A stretch of 6,745 bases of DNA from Paracoccaceae bacterium (GTDB lineage Bacteria; Pseudomonadota; Alphaproteobacteria; Rhodobacterales; Rhodobacteraceae), in assembly GCA_026982515.1 (NCBI GenBank), contig JALSGY010000008.1:1-6745 (forward strand). Reading direction: 5' to 3'. Both the position numbers and the translations under genes were made by a program. Below, in pieces: positions 1 through 6,744 of the stretch. Below the pieces are notes generated by a model that saw only the letters and a list, made by a program, of their open reading frames with translations, did not search any database and was not told the DNA's origin. Each line of letters starts with the position of its first letter. Within the stretch, counting starts at the first letter, position 1.

Positions 1-1
1 C

Positions 2-379
2 CGGATCTACAAGAACCACGACCCCCGGGCGCGGATTATCCGCAGGATGTGTCACGAAGTCCTGGAGGAACTGGGCGACACCCGGGATGCGCCCCTGTTC
101 GAGCTGGCCCTGCGCCTGGAGGAAATCGCGCTCAACGACGAGTATTTCATCCAGCGCAAGCTCTATCCCAACGTGGATTTCTACTCGGGGCTGATCTACA
201 AGGCACTGGGCATTCCGGTCAACATGTTCACCGTCATGTTCGCCATTGCCCGCACGGTGGGCTGGGTGGCCCAGTGGATGGAGATGATCGGCGATCACGA
301 TCAGCGCATCGGCCGCCCGCGGCAGCTCTACACCGGCCCACCCCGGCGGAACTACGTTCCGCTCGACGAACGGGACTGA
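2..379 (+). CDS. gltA: Citrate synthase, C-terminal fragment (5' end outside window)
   Basis: Citrate synthase condenses oxaloacetate and acetyl-CoA to citrate in the TCA cycle, in the cytoplasm. Only the last 125 residues are present. The reading frame is open from base 2, beginning RIYKNHDPRA, which is the segment just after the catalytic histidine of the GHR motif in the type II (GltA) family; that histidine is therefore just off the left edge. Visible family blocks are LNDEYF, then LYPNVDFYSG, whose Asp (about residue 59 of the fragment) is the catalytic aspartate, then ARTVGW and RPRQLYTG, whose arginines bind substrate. The gene ends in TGA at 377-379 after a short tail, the normal family end, so it looks intact on this side. 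It converges on hypF and overlaps its 3' end by 28 bp. It has no pathway link to the hydrogenase genes and is probably just the neighbouring housekeeping gene. Confidence 0.95.
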   Translation, partial: RIYKNHDPRARIIRRMCHEVLEELGDTRDAPLFELALRLEEIALNDEYFIQRKLYPNVDFYSGLIYKALGIPVNMFTVMFAIARTVGWVAQWMEMIGDHDQRIGRPRQLYTGPPRRNYVPLDERD

Positions 380-2688
380 GCCGCCGCAATCGCGGCCTGC
401 CCCAGCGCCAGGCCACCGTCGTTGGCGGGCACGCGCTCCGGAGCCAACAGGCACAGATCCGAATCGGCCAGGGCGGCGAAGACGCCCTCGAGCAGCAGGC
501 GGTTCTGGAACACGCCGCCGCCGAGGGCAACGGTATCGCAGCCGTGCGCCGCGGCGAGACGGCGGCTGATGACGGCCAACCCCTCGGCCAGACTGCGATG
601 GAAGCGCGCCGCCACCAGGGCCGCCTCGCAACCGGCGGCGCAGTCGGCCAGCAGCGCCTCCCACAACGGTCGCCAGCGGATCCGCTCCCCTTCCAGGCGC
701 ACCGGATAGACCGCTTGCGCCTCCCCCATGGCGCTGGCGGCCAGGGCCTCGAGACACATGGCCGCCTGGCCCTCGTGGCTCACCGACTCGGGACAGATCC
801 CCAGCACCGCCGCCACGGCGTCGAACAACCGACCGGCCGAGGAGGCGGGCGGGCTGTTGAGACCGCGATCGAGCATGATGCGCAAATTGCGCAGGGGGCG
901 GGTCTCCAGCAAGTCCAGAATCGCCAGATCGCCGAACCTGGCGCGCAGATCGGTGTCGCCGAAAGCCCGCTCAAGGTGGGCAAATGCGTTGCGCCAGGGC
1001 TCGCGCATGGCGCGCATGCCGCCAGGCAGCGGCACCGGATCGAAGCCGGCCAGACGCCGGTATTGGCGATAGTTCCCCAGCAGGAGCTCTCCGCCCCAGA
1101 GGCTGCCGTCCTCGCCCAGACCCAGGCCGTCGAGGATCAGCCCCAGCACCGGCGGGCTGTCCAGTGGTACACCGTGCTCGGCAAGCGTGGCGGCCAGATG
1201 GGCGTGGTGATGCTGGACCATGACCAGCGGCAGTCCCGCCCCGGCGGCCCATTCCTGGCCGAGCCGGGTGCTGTGGTAGTCGGGGTGGCGATCCACCGCG
1301 ACCACCTCGGGGGTAAACTCGAACAGGGCCAGGTAGTGATCCAGCATGGCCCGGTATTCGCGCAGGGTGGCGGCGTGTTCCAGATCCCCCAGGTGGGGAG
1401 AGAGGATGGCCCGGCCGCCGCCGGCGAGGCAGAAGGTGCTCTTGAGCTCCGCCCCCAGCGCCAGCACCGCCGGCGCCTTATTGAGGCCCGCGGGCAGCGG
1501 CAGCGGGGCGGGGGCGTAACCCCGGGCGCGGCGCAACATGCGCACCCGGCCGGCGGCGGGGCGCAGCACCGAGTCGTCCAGGCGCACCAGGATCTCGCGG
1601 TCGTGAAGCAACAGGGCATCGGCGATCCCGGCCAGATGCTCGCGGGCCTCGTCGTTGCCGATGCACTGGGGCGCGTCGCTGACGTTGCCGGAGGTGAGCA
1701 CGATGGGCGCCTCCAGACGCGCCATCAGCAGGTGATGGAGGGGTGAATAGGGCAGCATGAAGCCCAGGGTATTCTGGCCGGGGGAGATCCCGGGCGCCAG
1801 TGCCTCGCCCGCCGCCTCAAGGATCACGATGGGTGCTGCAGGGGAAGTCAGTACCGCCTCGGCATCCGCCTCGAGCCGCGCGTGGCGGGCGATCATGGCC
1901 AGGTCCCGCGCCATGAGGGCGAAGGGCTTGTGATCGCGGCGCTTGCGGCGGCGCAGTTCGGCCACCGCCTCCGGATCGGCGGCGTTACAGGCCAGGTGGA
2001 TGCCGCCGATCCCCTTGATGGCGAGGATCTTCCCGGCACGGATCAGGGCCGCGGCCCGGTCCAGCACGGCGGCAGCGTTCTCCTCGGCCATTCGGGTGCC
2101 GTCCGCCGCCTCCAGCCAGATCCGCGGGCCGCAGTCGGGGCAGGCGTTGGGCTGGGCGTGGAAGCGCCGGTCGGCCGGATCGTCGTATTCGGCCCGGCAG
2201 CGGGGGCACATGGGGAACACCGCCATGCTGGTGTTGGCCCGATCGTAGGGAATGGCCCGCAGGATGGACAGGCGCGGCCCGCAATGGGTGCAGTTGGTGA
2301 ACGGATAACCGTGACGTCGATCGGCGGGGTCGCGGATTTCGGCCAGGCAGGCCGGGCAGGTGGCCGCATCGGGGGAGACGTCGGTGGCACTGTGTCCGGC
2401 GGCACTGGCGACGATGGTGAAGTCCGCCGGCGGCACCCCCGCCGTCAGCGGCCGGCGCTCGATGGTCTCGATGTGCGCCAGCGGCGGCGCCTCGACCCGC
2501 AGACGGGCCACCAGGGCCTCCAGCCGCCCGGCCTCCCCCCAGGCCTCGATGAGCACCCCCTCGGCATCATTGCGCACCCGTCCGCGCAGGCCCAGCTCGC
2601 GGGCGAGCTGCCACACCCGGGGCCGCATGCCCACGCCCTGTACCGTTCCCCGCAGCCGGATCCGCTCGCCTGTCAGTGGACCGTGCAT
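352..2688 (-). CDS. hypF: HypF, carbamoyltransferase for [NiFe]-hydrogenase cyanide ligands
   Basis: HypF uses carbamoyl phosphate and ATP to carbamoylate the C-terminal cysteine of HypE, the source of the CN ligands of the NiFe site; it is cytoplasmic. The 778 residues match the family's usual length (about 750) and all domains are present. Residues 7-95 are an acylphosphatase domain with RGTVQGVGMR (Arg22) and VRND (Asn40). Two Cys4 zinc fingers follow: C111/C114/C133/C136 and C161/C164/C183/C186. A YrdC-like domain spans about 205-390 (KGIGGIHLACNA, TSGNVSDAP, RRARGYAP). A Kae1-like domain spans about 405-770 (GAELKSTFCL, VQHHHAHL with His493/His497, GGGVFQN, NDGG). The ATG at 2688 is chosen because the acylphosphatase domain starts directly after it; the open frame further upstream is only a shadow of hupV. 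No Shine-Dalgarno sequence is visible, and the start lies inside hupV, so translation is probably coupled. The stop TAG lies inside the gltA 3' end; the tail SRSSSGT falls roughly in that overlap. Confidence 0.96.
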   Translation of the reverse strand: MHGPLTGERIRLRGTVQGVGMRPRVWQLARELGLRGRVRNDAEGVLIEAWGEAGRLEALVARLRVEAPPLAHIETIERRPLTAGVPPADFTIVASAAGHSATDVSPDAATCPACLAEIRDPADRRHGYPFTNCTHCGPRLSILRAIPYDRANTSMAVFPMCPRCRAEYDDPADRRFHAQPNACPDCGPRIWLEAADGTRMAEENAAAVLDRAAALIRAGKILAIKGIGGIHLACNAADPEAVAELRRRKRRDHKPFALMARDLAMIARHARLEADAEAVLTSPAAPIVILEAAGEALAPGISPGQNTLGFMLPYSPLHHLLMARLEAPIVLTSGNVSDAPQCIGNDEAREHLAGIADALLLHDREILVRLDDSVLRPAAGRVRMLRRARGYAPAPLPLPAGLNKAPAVLALGAELKSTFCLAGGGRAILSPHLGDLEHAATLREYRAMLDHYLALFEFTPEVVAVDRHPDYHSTRLGQEWAAGAGLPLVMVQHHHAHLAATLAEHGVPLDSPPVLGLILDGLGLGEDGSLWGGELLLGNYRQYRRLAGFDPVPLPGGMRAMREPWRNAFAHLERAFGDTDLRARFGDLAILDLLETRPLRNLRIMLDRGLNSPPASSAGRLFDAVAAVLGICPESVSHEGQAAMCLEALAASAMGEAQAVYPVRLEGERIRWRPLWEALLADCAAGCEAALVAARFHRSLAEGLAVISRRLAAAHGCDTVALGGGVFQNRLLLEGVFAALADSDLCLLAPERVPANDGGLALGQAAIAAAQSRSSSGT

Positions 2689-4127
2689 ACCATGCAGGGA
2701 TCGAAGGAACGCACGATGTGCTGCACCGCCACCGGTTCGCGCTCGCCGGGACGCACCGGCGCGCCGATCAGCGCCTGCTCCAGCGGCCCCGGTCGGCCTT
2801 CGGCGTCGCGGGGCGAGAAGTTCCAGGTGGTGGGGGCAATGATCTGGTAGTTGGCGATGCGCCCGTCGCGCACCTGCAGCCAGTGCCCGAGACTGCCCCG
2901 GGCGGCCTCGGCGAGGCCCTCGCCCTCCCCGGCCTCGGGGGTGCGCCCGTGCCGGCAGAAGGGCTCGCCGGGGCGCAGCGCCGCCAGCCAGCCCTCCATT
3001 TCCGGCACCACCCGCGCAATCTCGAGCAGCCGGGCAATCACGCGGTTGCGCACGTTGCCGCCGCTGCGCCGCACCAGGTCGCGGATCAGGGGATGGCCGG
3101 CCACCTGCTGGCGGGCCAGGGCCCCCACTTCCATCGGCTCCCCGGCCAGGCGCGGTGCCTTGCACCAGGTATAGGCGGGACCATCGTCGGGCGCGTGGGG
3201 ACGGGTGACGCCCTGGCGCGGGTGGCGGGGCGCCTCTCCACCCCGCAGCCAGGCATGGGAGAGGTCCTCGCGGATGGCCGCCGTATCCAGCGGCTCGCGG
3301 CCGCCCGTCGCCGTGGCGATCCCGGCGGGAAACAAGGTTTCCCCGTCCTCGTCCGGATAGACGCCGAAACTCATGAAGCGATCCTGGGCCCGCCCCAGAC
3401 CCTCCAGCTTCAGTGCGCCGGCCAGGCGCAGGAAACGACGAAAATCCCCCTCCCCTTCCTCGACCCAGGCCCAGAGCGCGGCTTCCGAGTCGATCTCGGC
3501 CACGGCTTCCAGGCAATCGCCGAACACCGTTCTTTCGAGAAAATCACGGAAGCCGTGCAGGATCATGCGCAGGCGCGCGATACGGGCGGCATCCACCGCC
3601 ACCGTGGTCCCGCCGGGCTGGATCGCCAAGGTATGCGGCCACTTGCCGGCCAGGATGCCGGTCAGGTGCAGGAAGGCGGCCCGCGCCGGCAACACCTCGC
3701 GCGCCGCGCTGCCCGTCTGCGCCCGGAATCGCGCGGCGATTTCCTCGAACCATGGCAGACCGTCATAGGCTTCGGGACGGGCGAAATCGGGCATGAAGAA
3801 CAGATAGAAATGGGTGAGGTGATCGGCCAGATTCTCGCAGGCCAGGATCAGGTTGGCGGCCAGATGGCCGTTGGTGGTGGGCTCGATACCCTGTGCCGCG
3901 GCCAGCGCCCGCGCCGCGGCCACCGACTGGGACACCGAGCAGATCCCGCAGATCCGCGGGACATAGACCAGAGCGTCTTCCGGCGCCTTGCCCTCCAGCA
4001 TCTGCTCGAACCCCCGGAACAGCGGCGAAATCACCCAGGCATCGCGTACCCGATCCCCCTCCACCTCGATCCGTACCTCGAGATCGCCCTCCACCCGGTT
4101 GAAGGCACCGGTGATCCGCCGGCTCAT
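2673..4127 (-). CDS. hupV: Regulatory (H2-sensing) [NiFe] hydrogenase large subunit, HupV/HoxC type
   Basis: This is the NiFe-site subunit of the cytoplasmic H2 sensor HupUV (group 2b; HoxC in Ralstonia). The 484 residues carry the N-terminal motif RICGICSVSQ with Ni ligands C60 and C63, and the C-terminal motif DPCMVCTVH with C478 and C481. Two features separate it from energy-conserving enzymes. First, the protein stops exactly at His484 of that motif, so there is no C-terminal peptide to be removed by a maturation protease. Second, the His usual in the first motif (CGxCxxxH) is Gln67, and RIEGH reads RVEGD. Ile62 and Phe110 lie where relatives have the bulky residues that narrow the gas channel. 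Other family blocks are ENLADHLTHFYLFF, YTWCKAPR, RGSLGHW and PTTWNFSPRD. The ATG overlaps the hupU stop (ATGA), with GGGAGA 8 nt upstream. The 3' end overlaps hypF by 16 nt. Assignment to the sensor class rests on these residues plus the adjacent hupT. Confidence 0.96.
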   Translation of the reverse strand: MSRRITGAFNRVEGDLEVRIEVEGDRVRDAWVISPLFRGFEQMLEGKAPEDALVYVPRICGICSVSQSVAAARALAAAQGIEPTTNGHLAANLILACENLADHLTHFYLFFMPDFARPEAYDGLPWFEEIAARFRAQTGSAAREVLPARAAFLHLTGILAGKWPHTLAIQPGGTTVAVDAARIARLRMILHGFRDFLERTVFGDCLEAVAEIDSEAALWAWVEEGEGDFRRFLRLAGALKLEGLGRAQDRFMSFGVYPDEDGETLFPAGIATATGGREPLDTAAIREDLSHAWLRGGEAPRHPRQGVTRPHAPDDGPAYTWCKAPRLAGEPMEVGALARQQVAGHPLIRDLVRRSGGNVRNRVIARLLEIARVVPEMEGWLAALRPGEPFCRHGRTPEAGEGEGLAEAARGSLGHWLQVRDGRIANYQIIAPTTWNFSPRDAEGRPGPLEQALIGAPVRPGEREPVAVQHIVRSFDPCMVCTVH

Positions 4128-5116
4128 GGGCGCCGTCTCCCGTTTCCGCCCGGCGGAACCTGCGGCTGATCGGTGGTGGCATTACGCTTGAGCCGCTCCG
4201 GCGTGGCGGCCTTGGCCAGCGAAGACAGGGCCACGAACCAGGCCTTGGGCATGTCGGTGGGCAGGCCCACCGGAATCCCCGCCACCTTGGGGGTCACAAG
4301 GAAAGGATGCCCCGGCTCCTCGAAGCCGGGCGCGGTGCAGTTGACGCAGGAATAGCCGCCCCGCAGACAGGAGCCTTCTCCGTTCCAGGGCCGGATGTTG
4401 CAGTCGGCATGGGCCTGGGTGCCGAGACAACCCAGATTCTCCATCAGGCAGCCCAGATCCGAGATCTTCTCGGCACTGGCCTTGTATTCGTAGTATTCGT
4501 TGCGCGGACAGCCGTGATGCACCAGATGATCGGCATAGCTGCGCGGCCGGCCGAGTTCGTCCATATCGGCCTCGGTGAAGACATCGGCGGCCAGCAGGGC
4601 CAGGGTTTCGGTCACCCAGCCGGGATGCACCGGACAGCCGGCAATGTTGACCACCGGCAGGCCGCCGCCGGCGCGGTAGGCCTCGCCCAGCAGGCCGCCG
4701 GGCAGATCGCCGTCATACTGCAGCCCGCAGGCCTCGGCGGGATTGCCGCCGCCCGCGGTGATCCCGCCATAGGCGGCGCAGGTGCCCACGGCCACCACCT
4801 GCCGGGCGCGGTCGGCCAGATCCCGCAGCCAGTCGCGCATGGGCCGCTCGCTGCCGGGCAGACGGTGAAACAGGCCACTGCCGTCCGGCCCCTGGATCAC
4901 CGAGCCTTCCAGGCAAAGGATGTCGAGCGGCTGCTCGCCGGCGAGGACCGCCTCCAGCAGCGTCGGCAAGTCGCCCACGCTCAGGCCGGGGTGCCACAAC
5001 AGCTCGATGCCGGCCGCCTCCAGCCGACCGAACAGATCCGGGCCCTCGGCGCACAGCAGCGACATGGAGCAGCCGCCACAGCCGCCCGATTGCAGCCACA
5101 GCAGCGTGCGGCTCAC
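4124..5116 (-). CDS. hupU: Regulatory [NiFe] hydrogenase small subunit, HupU/HoxB type
   Basis: This iron-sulfur subunit pairs with HupV and carries electrons from the NiFe site within the H2 sensor. The 330 residues start straight into LWLQSGGCGGCSMS, with no twin-arginine signal peptide, so the protein should stay in the cytoplasm. Probable proximal [4Fe-4S] ligands are C13, C16, C113 (GTCAAYGG) and C161 (AGCPVHP). Probable distal ligands are H200, C203, C223 and C230. Probable medial ligands are C239, C257 and C260, with an extra C250 between them that could make this cluster a [4Fe-4S]. Assignment of ligands is by spacing to known small subunits. The C-terminus after about residue 305 is polar and low in complexity (QPQVPPGGNGRRRP); in Ralstonia HoxB a C-terminal extension is needed for assembly with the kinase, and this tail may act alike. 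The start is GTG, overlapping the hupT stop as GTGA, and is supported by a strong GGGAGGA 6 nt upstream. Confidence 0.95.
   Translation of the reverse strand: MSRTLLWLQSGGCGGCSMSLLCAEGPDLFGRLEAAGIELLWHPGLSVGDLPTLLEAVLAGEQPLDILCLEGSVIQGPDGSGLFHRLPGSERPMRDWLRDLADRARQVVAVGTCAAYGGITAGGGNPAEACGLQYDGDLPGGLLGEAYRAGGGLPVVNIAGCPVHPGWVTETLALLAADVFTEADMDELGRPRSYADHLVHHGCPRNEYYEYKASAEKISDLGCLMENLGCLGTQAHADCNIRPWNGEGSCLRGGYSCVNCTAPGFEEPGHPFLVTPKVAGIPVGLPTDMPKAWFVALSSLAKAATPERLKRNATTDQPQVPPGGNGRRRP
4136..4141 (-). promoter_or_regulatory. Shine-Dalgarno site of hupV (GGGAGA)
   Basis: The minus strand reads GGGAGA eight bases before the hupV ATG at 4127-4125. It sits inside the last codons of hupU (NGRRRP). 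Together with the ATGA overlap it supports this start and translational coupling of the two sensor subunits, which are needed in equal amounts. Confidence 0.65.
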
Positions 5117-6483
5117 GCCCCTTCCTCCCGCTTGCCCGGCAGTTCCAGGGTAAACACGGCTCCGCCCGTTTCCCGGTTGTCGGCGCGCAGATCGCCACCC
5201 AGATCCTGCGCGATCCCGTAACTGACATAGAGCCCGAGACCGGTGCCCTGCCCGACCGGCTTGCGGGTGAAGAAGGGATCGAACAGCTTGTCCCGGTCTT
5301 CCGGGGCGATACCATGACCGTTGTCGGCCACCGTCAGACGGATCCGCTCGCCGTGGATCGCCACGCCCAGCTCCAGCCGGGGCGCGGACACGTCGGTCAT
5401 GGCATCCATGGCATTCTGGATGAGGTTCACCAGCACCTGCTGCACGGCGCCCTTGCGGCCCCGCCAGGCACAGTGTTCCGGCAGGTCGAGGATCACCTCC
5501 GGGCGGATGCGGGCGGCCTTGCCCACCCAGTCCAGCGCCTTGCGCATCACTTCCACCAGATCGCAGTCGCTCTCGGGCTCGCGCTGGCTGCCCGAATAGC
5601 GGCGCAGATCCTGGACGATGAGACTGACCCGCTCCGCGCCTTCCAGGGTGCCGTCGATGAGCGACCCCATGTCGGCGAGAATGTGATCGATGCGCAGTTT
5701 CTCCCGCAGGTCCGCCAGCCCACCGTCATCGACGTGGCGGTCCACGGCCTCGAGATAGGCATGGATGCGTTCGCCGTACCGCTTCAGGGCGTGCATGTTG
5801 CCGAACACGAAGCTGATCGGATTGTTGAGTTCGTGGGCCACGCCGGCCACCAGCCGCCCGAGGGACGCCATCTTCTCCGACTGCACGAGTTGCCGCTGGG
5901 CCTGCTGGAGTTGCTGGTAGGCCCGATCCAGTTCCGCGTAGGCCCGGCGCAACTCGCCCACCGGACGGCCGATGATCACCAGGCCCGCCAGGCGACCGTC
6001 GGCATCGTGGCGTGGCGAACAGTTCATGGCCAGCGGGGCGGTGGATCCGTCGGCGCACTGGACTTCCACTTCGCAATCGATGAGCGTCTCGCCGTCGAGG
6101 CGGGAGGAAAAGGATTCCGCCATCTGCCGCGATTCGGCGCCGAAGAGATCGCCGAGAGGCCGGCCAATCAGATCCGCGGCGCCATGACCGGTGATCTGCT
6201 CGAGCGCCTTGTTGACTTCGAGGATCCGGGCGCGGGTATCGCAGACGATGAGCACGTCGGTCATGGCCGAAAGGACGCTGGCGATGAAATGCTGGGTCTG
6301 CTCCAGCTCGGCGTTCTTCTTCTCCAGCTCCACCTGATAGCGCAGGAGATCGGCGTACACCGCGTCCATCTTGCGGATCACGTCGATCCAGGCCTGCTCG
6401 TTGAGTCCCGCCGGTTCCGCCACCGCCCCGAGACCGGCCTGCTGCAGGAGCCCCTCGCCGCGTTCGCCCGGTTGACCGTTCAT
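5113..6483 (-). CDS. hupT: PAS-domain sensor histidine kinase HupT/HoxJ
   Basis: HupT is the soluble kinase that receives the HupUV signal and phosphorylates the response regulator HupR/HoxA. The 456 residues have no membrane segment. Residues 28-62 hold the family signature around WIDVIRKMDAVYADLL, running into a predicted coiled coil (QVELEKKNAELEQ). A PAS domain covers about 65-175 and a second coiled coil about 178-205. The dimerisation/phosphoacceptor helix reads VAHELNNPISFVFGNM with His217. The ATPase domain has the N box QQVLVNLIQNAMDAM (Asn353/Asn357), G1 DNGHG (387-391), F box DPFFTRK and G2 GTGLGL (413 onwards). The ATG at 6483 keeps the conserved N-terminal block; the nearest purine run (CAGG) is about 13 nt upstream, so initiation may rely on the hupR stop only 6 nt away. 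In known systems the kinase acts negatively: without H2 it phosphorylates and inactivates the regulator. That polarity is inferred here, not visible. Confidence 0.94.
   Translation of the reverse strand: MNGQPGERGEGLLQQAGLGAVAEPAGLNEQAWIDVIRKMDAVYADLLRYQVELEKKNAELEQTQHFIASVLSAMTDVLIVCDTRARILEVNKALEQITGHGAADLIGRPLGDLFGAESRQMAESFSSRLDGETLIDCEVEVQCADGSTAPLAMNCSPRHDADGRLAGLVIIGRPVGELRRAYAELDRAYQQLQQAQRQLVQSEKMASLGRLVAGVAHELNNPISFVFGNMHALKRYGERIHAYLEAVDRHVDDGGLADLREKLRIDHILADMGSLIDGTLEGAERVSLIVQDLRRYSGSQREPESDCDLVEVMRKALDWVGKAARIRPEVILDLPEHCAWRGRKGAVQQVLVNLIQNAMDAMTDVSAPRLELGVAIHGERIRLTVADNGHGIAPEDRDKLFDPFFTRKPVGQGTGLGLYVSYGIAQDLGGDLRADNRETGGAVFTLELPGKREEGA
5123..5129 (-). promoter_or_regulatory. 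Shine-Dalgarno site of hupU (GGGAGGA)
   Basis: The minus strand reads GGGAGGA six bases before the GTG at 5116-5114. It lies within the last codons of hupT (KREEGA). It is the strongest ribosome-binding site in the operon and decides in favour of the GTG start over any downstream ATG such as Met18, which would lose the cluster ligands C13 and C16. Confidence 0.75.
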
Positions 6484-6489
6484 GGCGGA

Positions 6490-6744
6490 TCAGCCTGCCG
6501 CCGTGGACGATTCGGGGTCCAGGCGTTCCACCTTTTCGAGGCCGTAGCGTTCCAGCTTGGCACGCAGGCCGACCCGGGAGAGCCCCAGTTCACGCGCCGC
6601 ACGGCTCTTGTTCCAGCGATGCCGGATCAGGGTCTCGCGCAGAATGCGCGCCTCGAGTGCTTCCACCCGCTCGCGCAGGGTTCCCTCGAGGGCCGCCAGA
6701 TCACCGCCCGGTCCCGCTTCCAGTTCCTCGGCGGGGGTGGCGCG
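6490..6744 (-). CDS. hupR: NtrC-family response regulator HupR/HoxA, C-terminal Fis-type DNA-binding end (5' part outside window)
   Basis: Reading the minus strand from the right edge gives an open frame of 84 residues ending in TGA at 6490-6492. This stretch has no listed open frame because its start is off the window. The last 50 or so residues form a Fis-type helix-turn-helix with blocks ALEARILRETLIRHRWNKSR, AARELGLSRVGL and RAKLERYGLEK, closely resembling the end of HoxA/HupR. It is preceded by a Glu/Leu-rich helix. The receiver and AAA+ (sigma54-activating) domains expected in this family would lie upstream and cannot be seen. The gene ends 6 nt before hupT, so it is the cognate regulator in the same operon. 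HupR/HoxA activates uptake hydrogenase genes; in known cases the unphosphorylated form is active. A different NtrC-like regulator is possible from the fragment alone, but the context strongly favours HupR. Confidence 0.88.
   Translation of the reverse strand, partial: RATPAEELEAGPGGDLAALEGTLRERVEALEARILRETLIRHRWNKSRAARELGLSRVGLRAKLERYGLEKVERLDPESSTAAG

Noticed and set aside
383..396. Small inverted repeat (GCCGC, AATC loop, GCGGC) just after the gltA stop, a possible terminator
   Set aside because: The stem is only 5 bp, no T-run follows on either strand, and it lies within HypF alanine codons, where such GC repeats arise by chance.
49..1746. Plus-strand open frame of 565 codons opposite hypF
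   Set aside because: It is antisense to conserved HypF coding sequence, low in complexity (rich in Gln, Gly, Arg, Ala, His) and has no recognisable domain. Long antisense frames are expected in GC-rich genes.
1882..2850. Plus-strand open frame of 322 codons opposite hypF and the hupV end
   Set aside because: It is another antisense shadow spanning two real genes, rich in Gly, Arg, Ala, Pro and Gln, without motifs.
2689..3516. Long N-terminal extension of HypF (open frame continues upstream to 3516)
   Set aside because: This part runs in an alternative frame through hupV, is rich in Arg, Gly, Pro and Ala, and has no homology I recognise. The acylphosphatase domain begins right after the ATG at 2688.
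2676..4169. Plus-strand open frame of 497 codons opposite hupV
   Set aside because: It mirrors the hupV gene on the opposite strand. The composition is that of a codon-bias shadow, and no family motif is visible.
2673..5116. Membrane-bound uptake hydrogenase (HupSL/HoxKG) as an alternative reading of the two hydrogenase genes
   Set aside because: The small subunit has no Tat signal, the large subunit has no cleavable C-terminal extension and has Gln67 in its first motif, and a HupT-type kinase gene is directly adjacent.
4307..5221. Plus-strand open frame of 304 codons opposite hupU and the hupT end
   Set aside because: It is antisense to the iron-sulfur subunit, rich in Ala, Gln and Gly, with no domain or start-site support.
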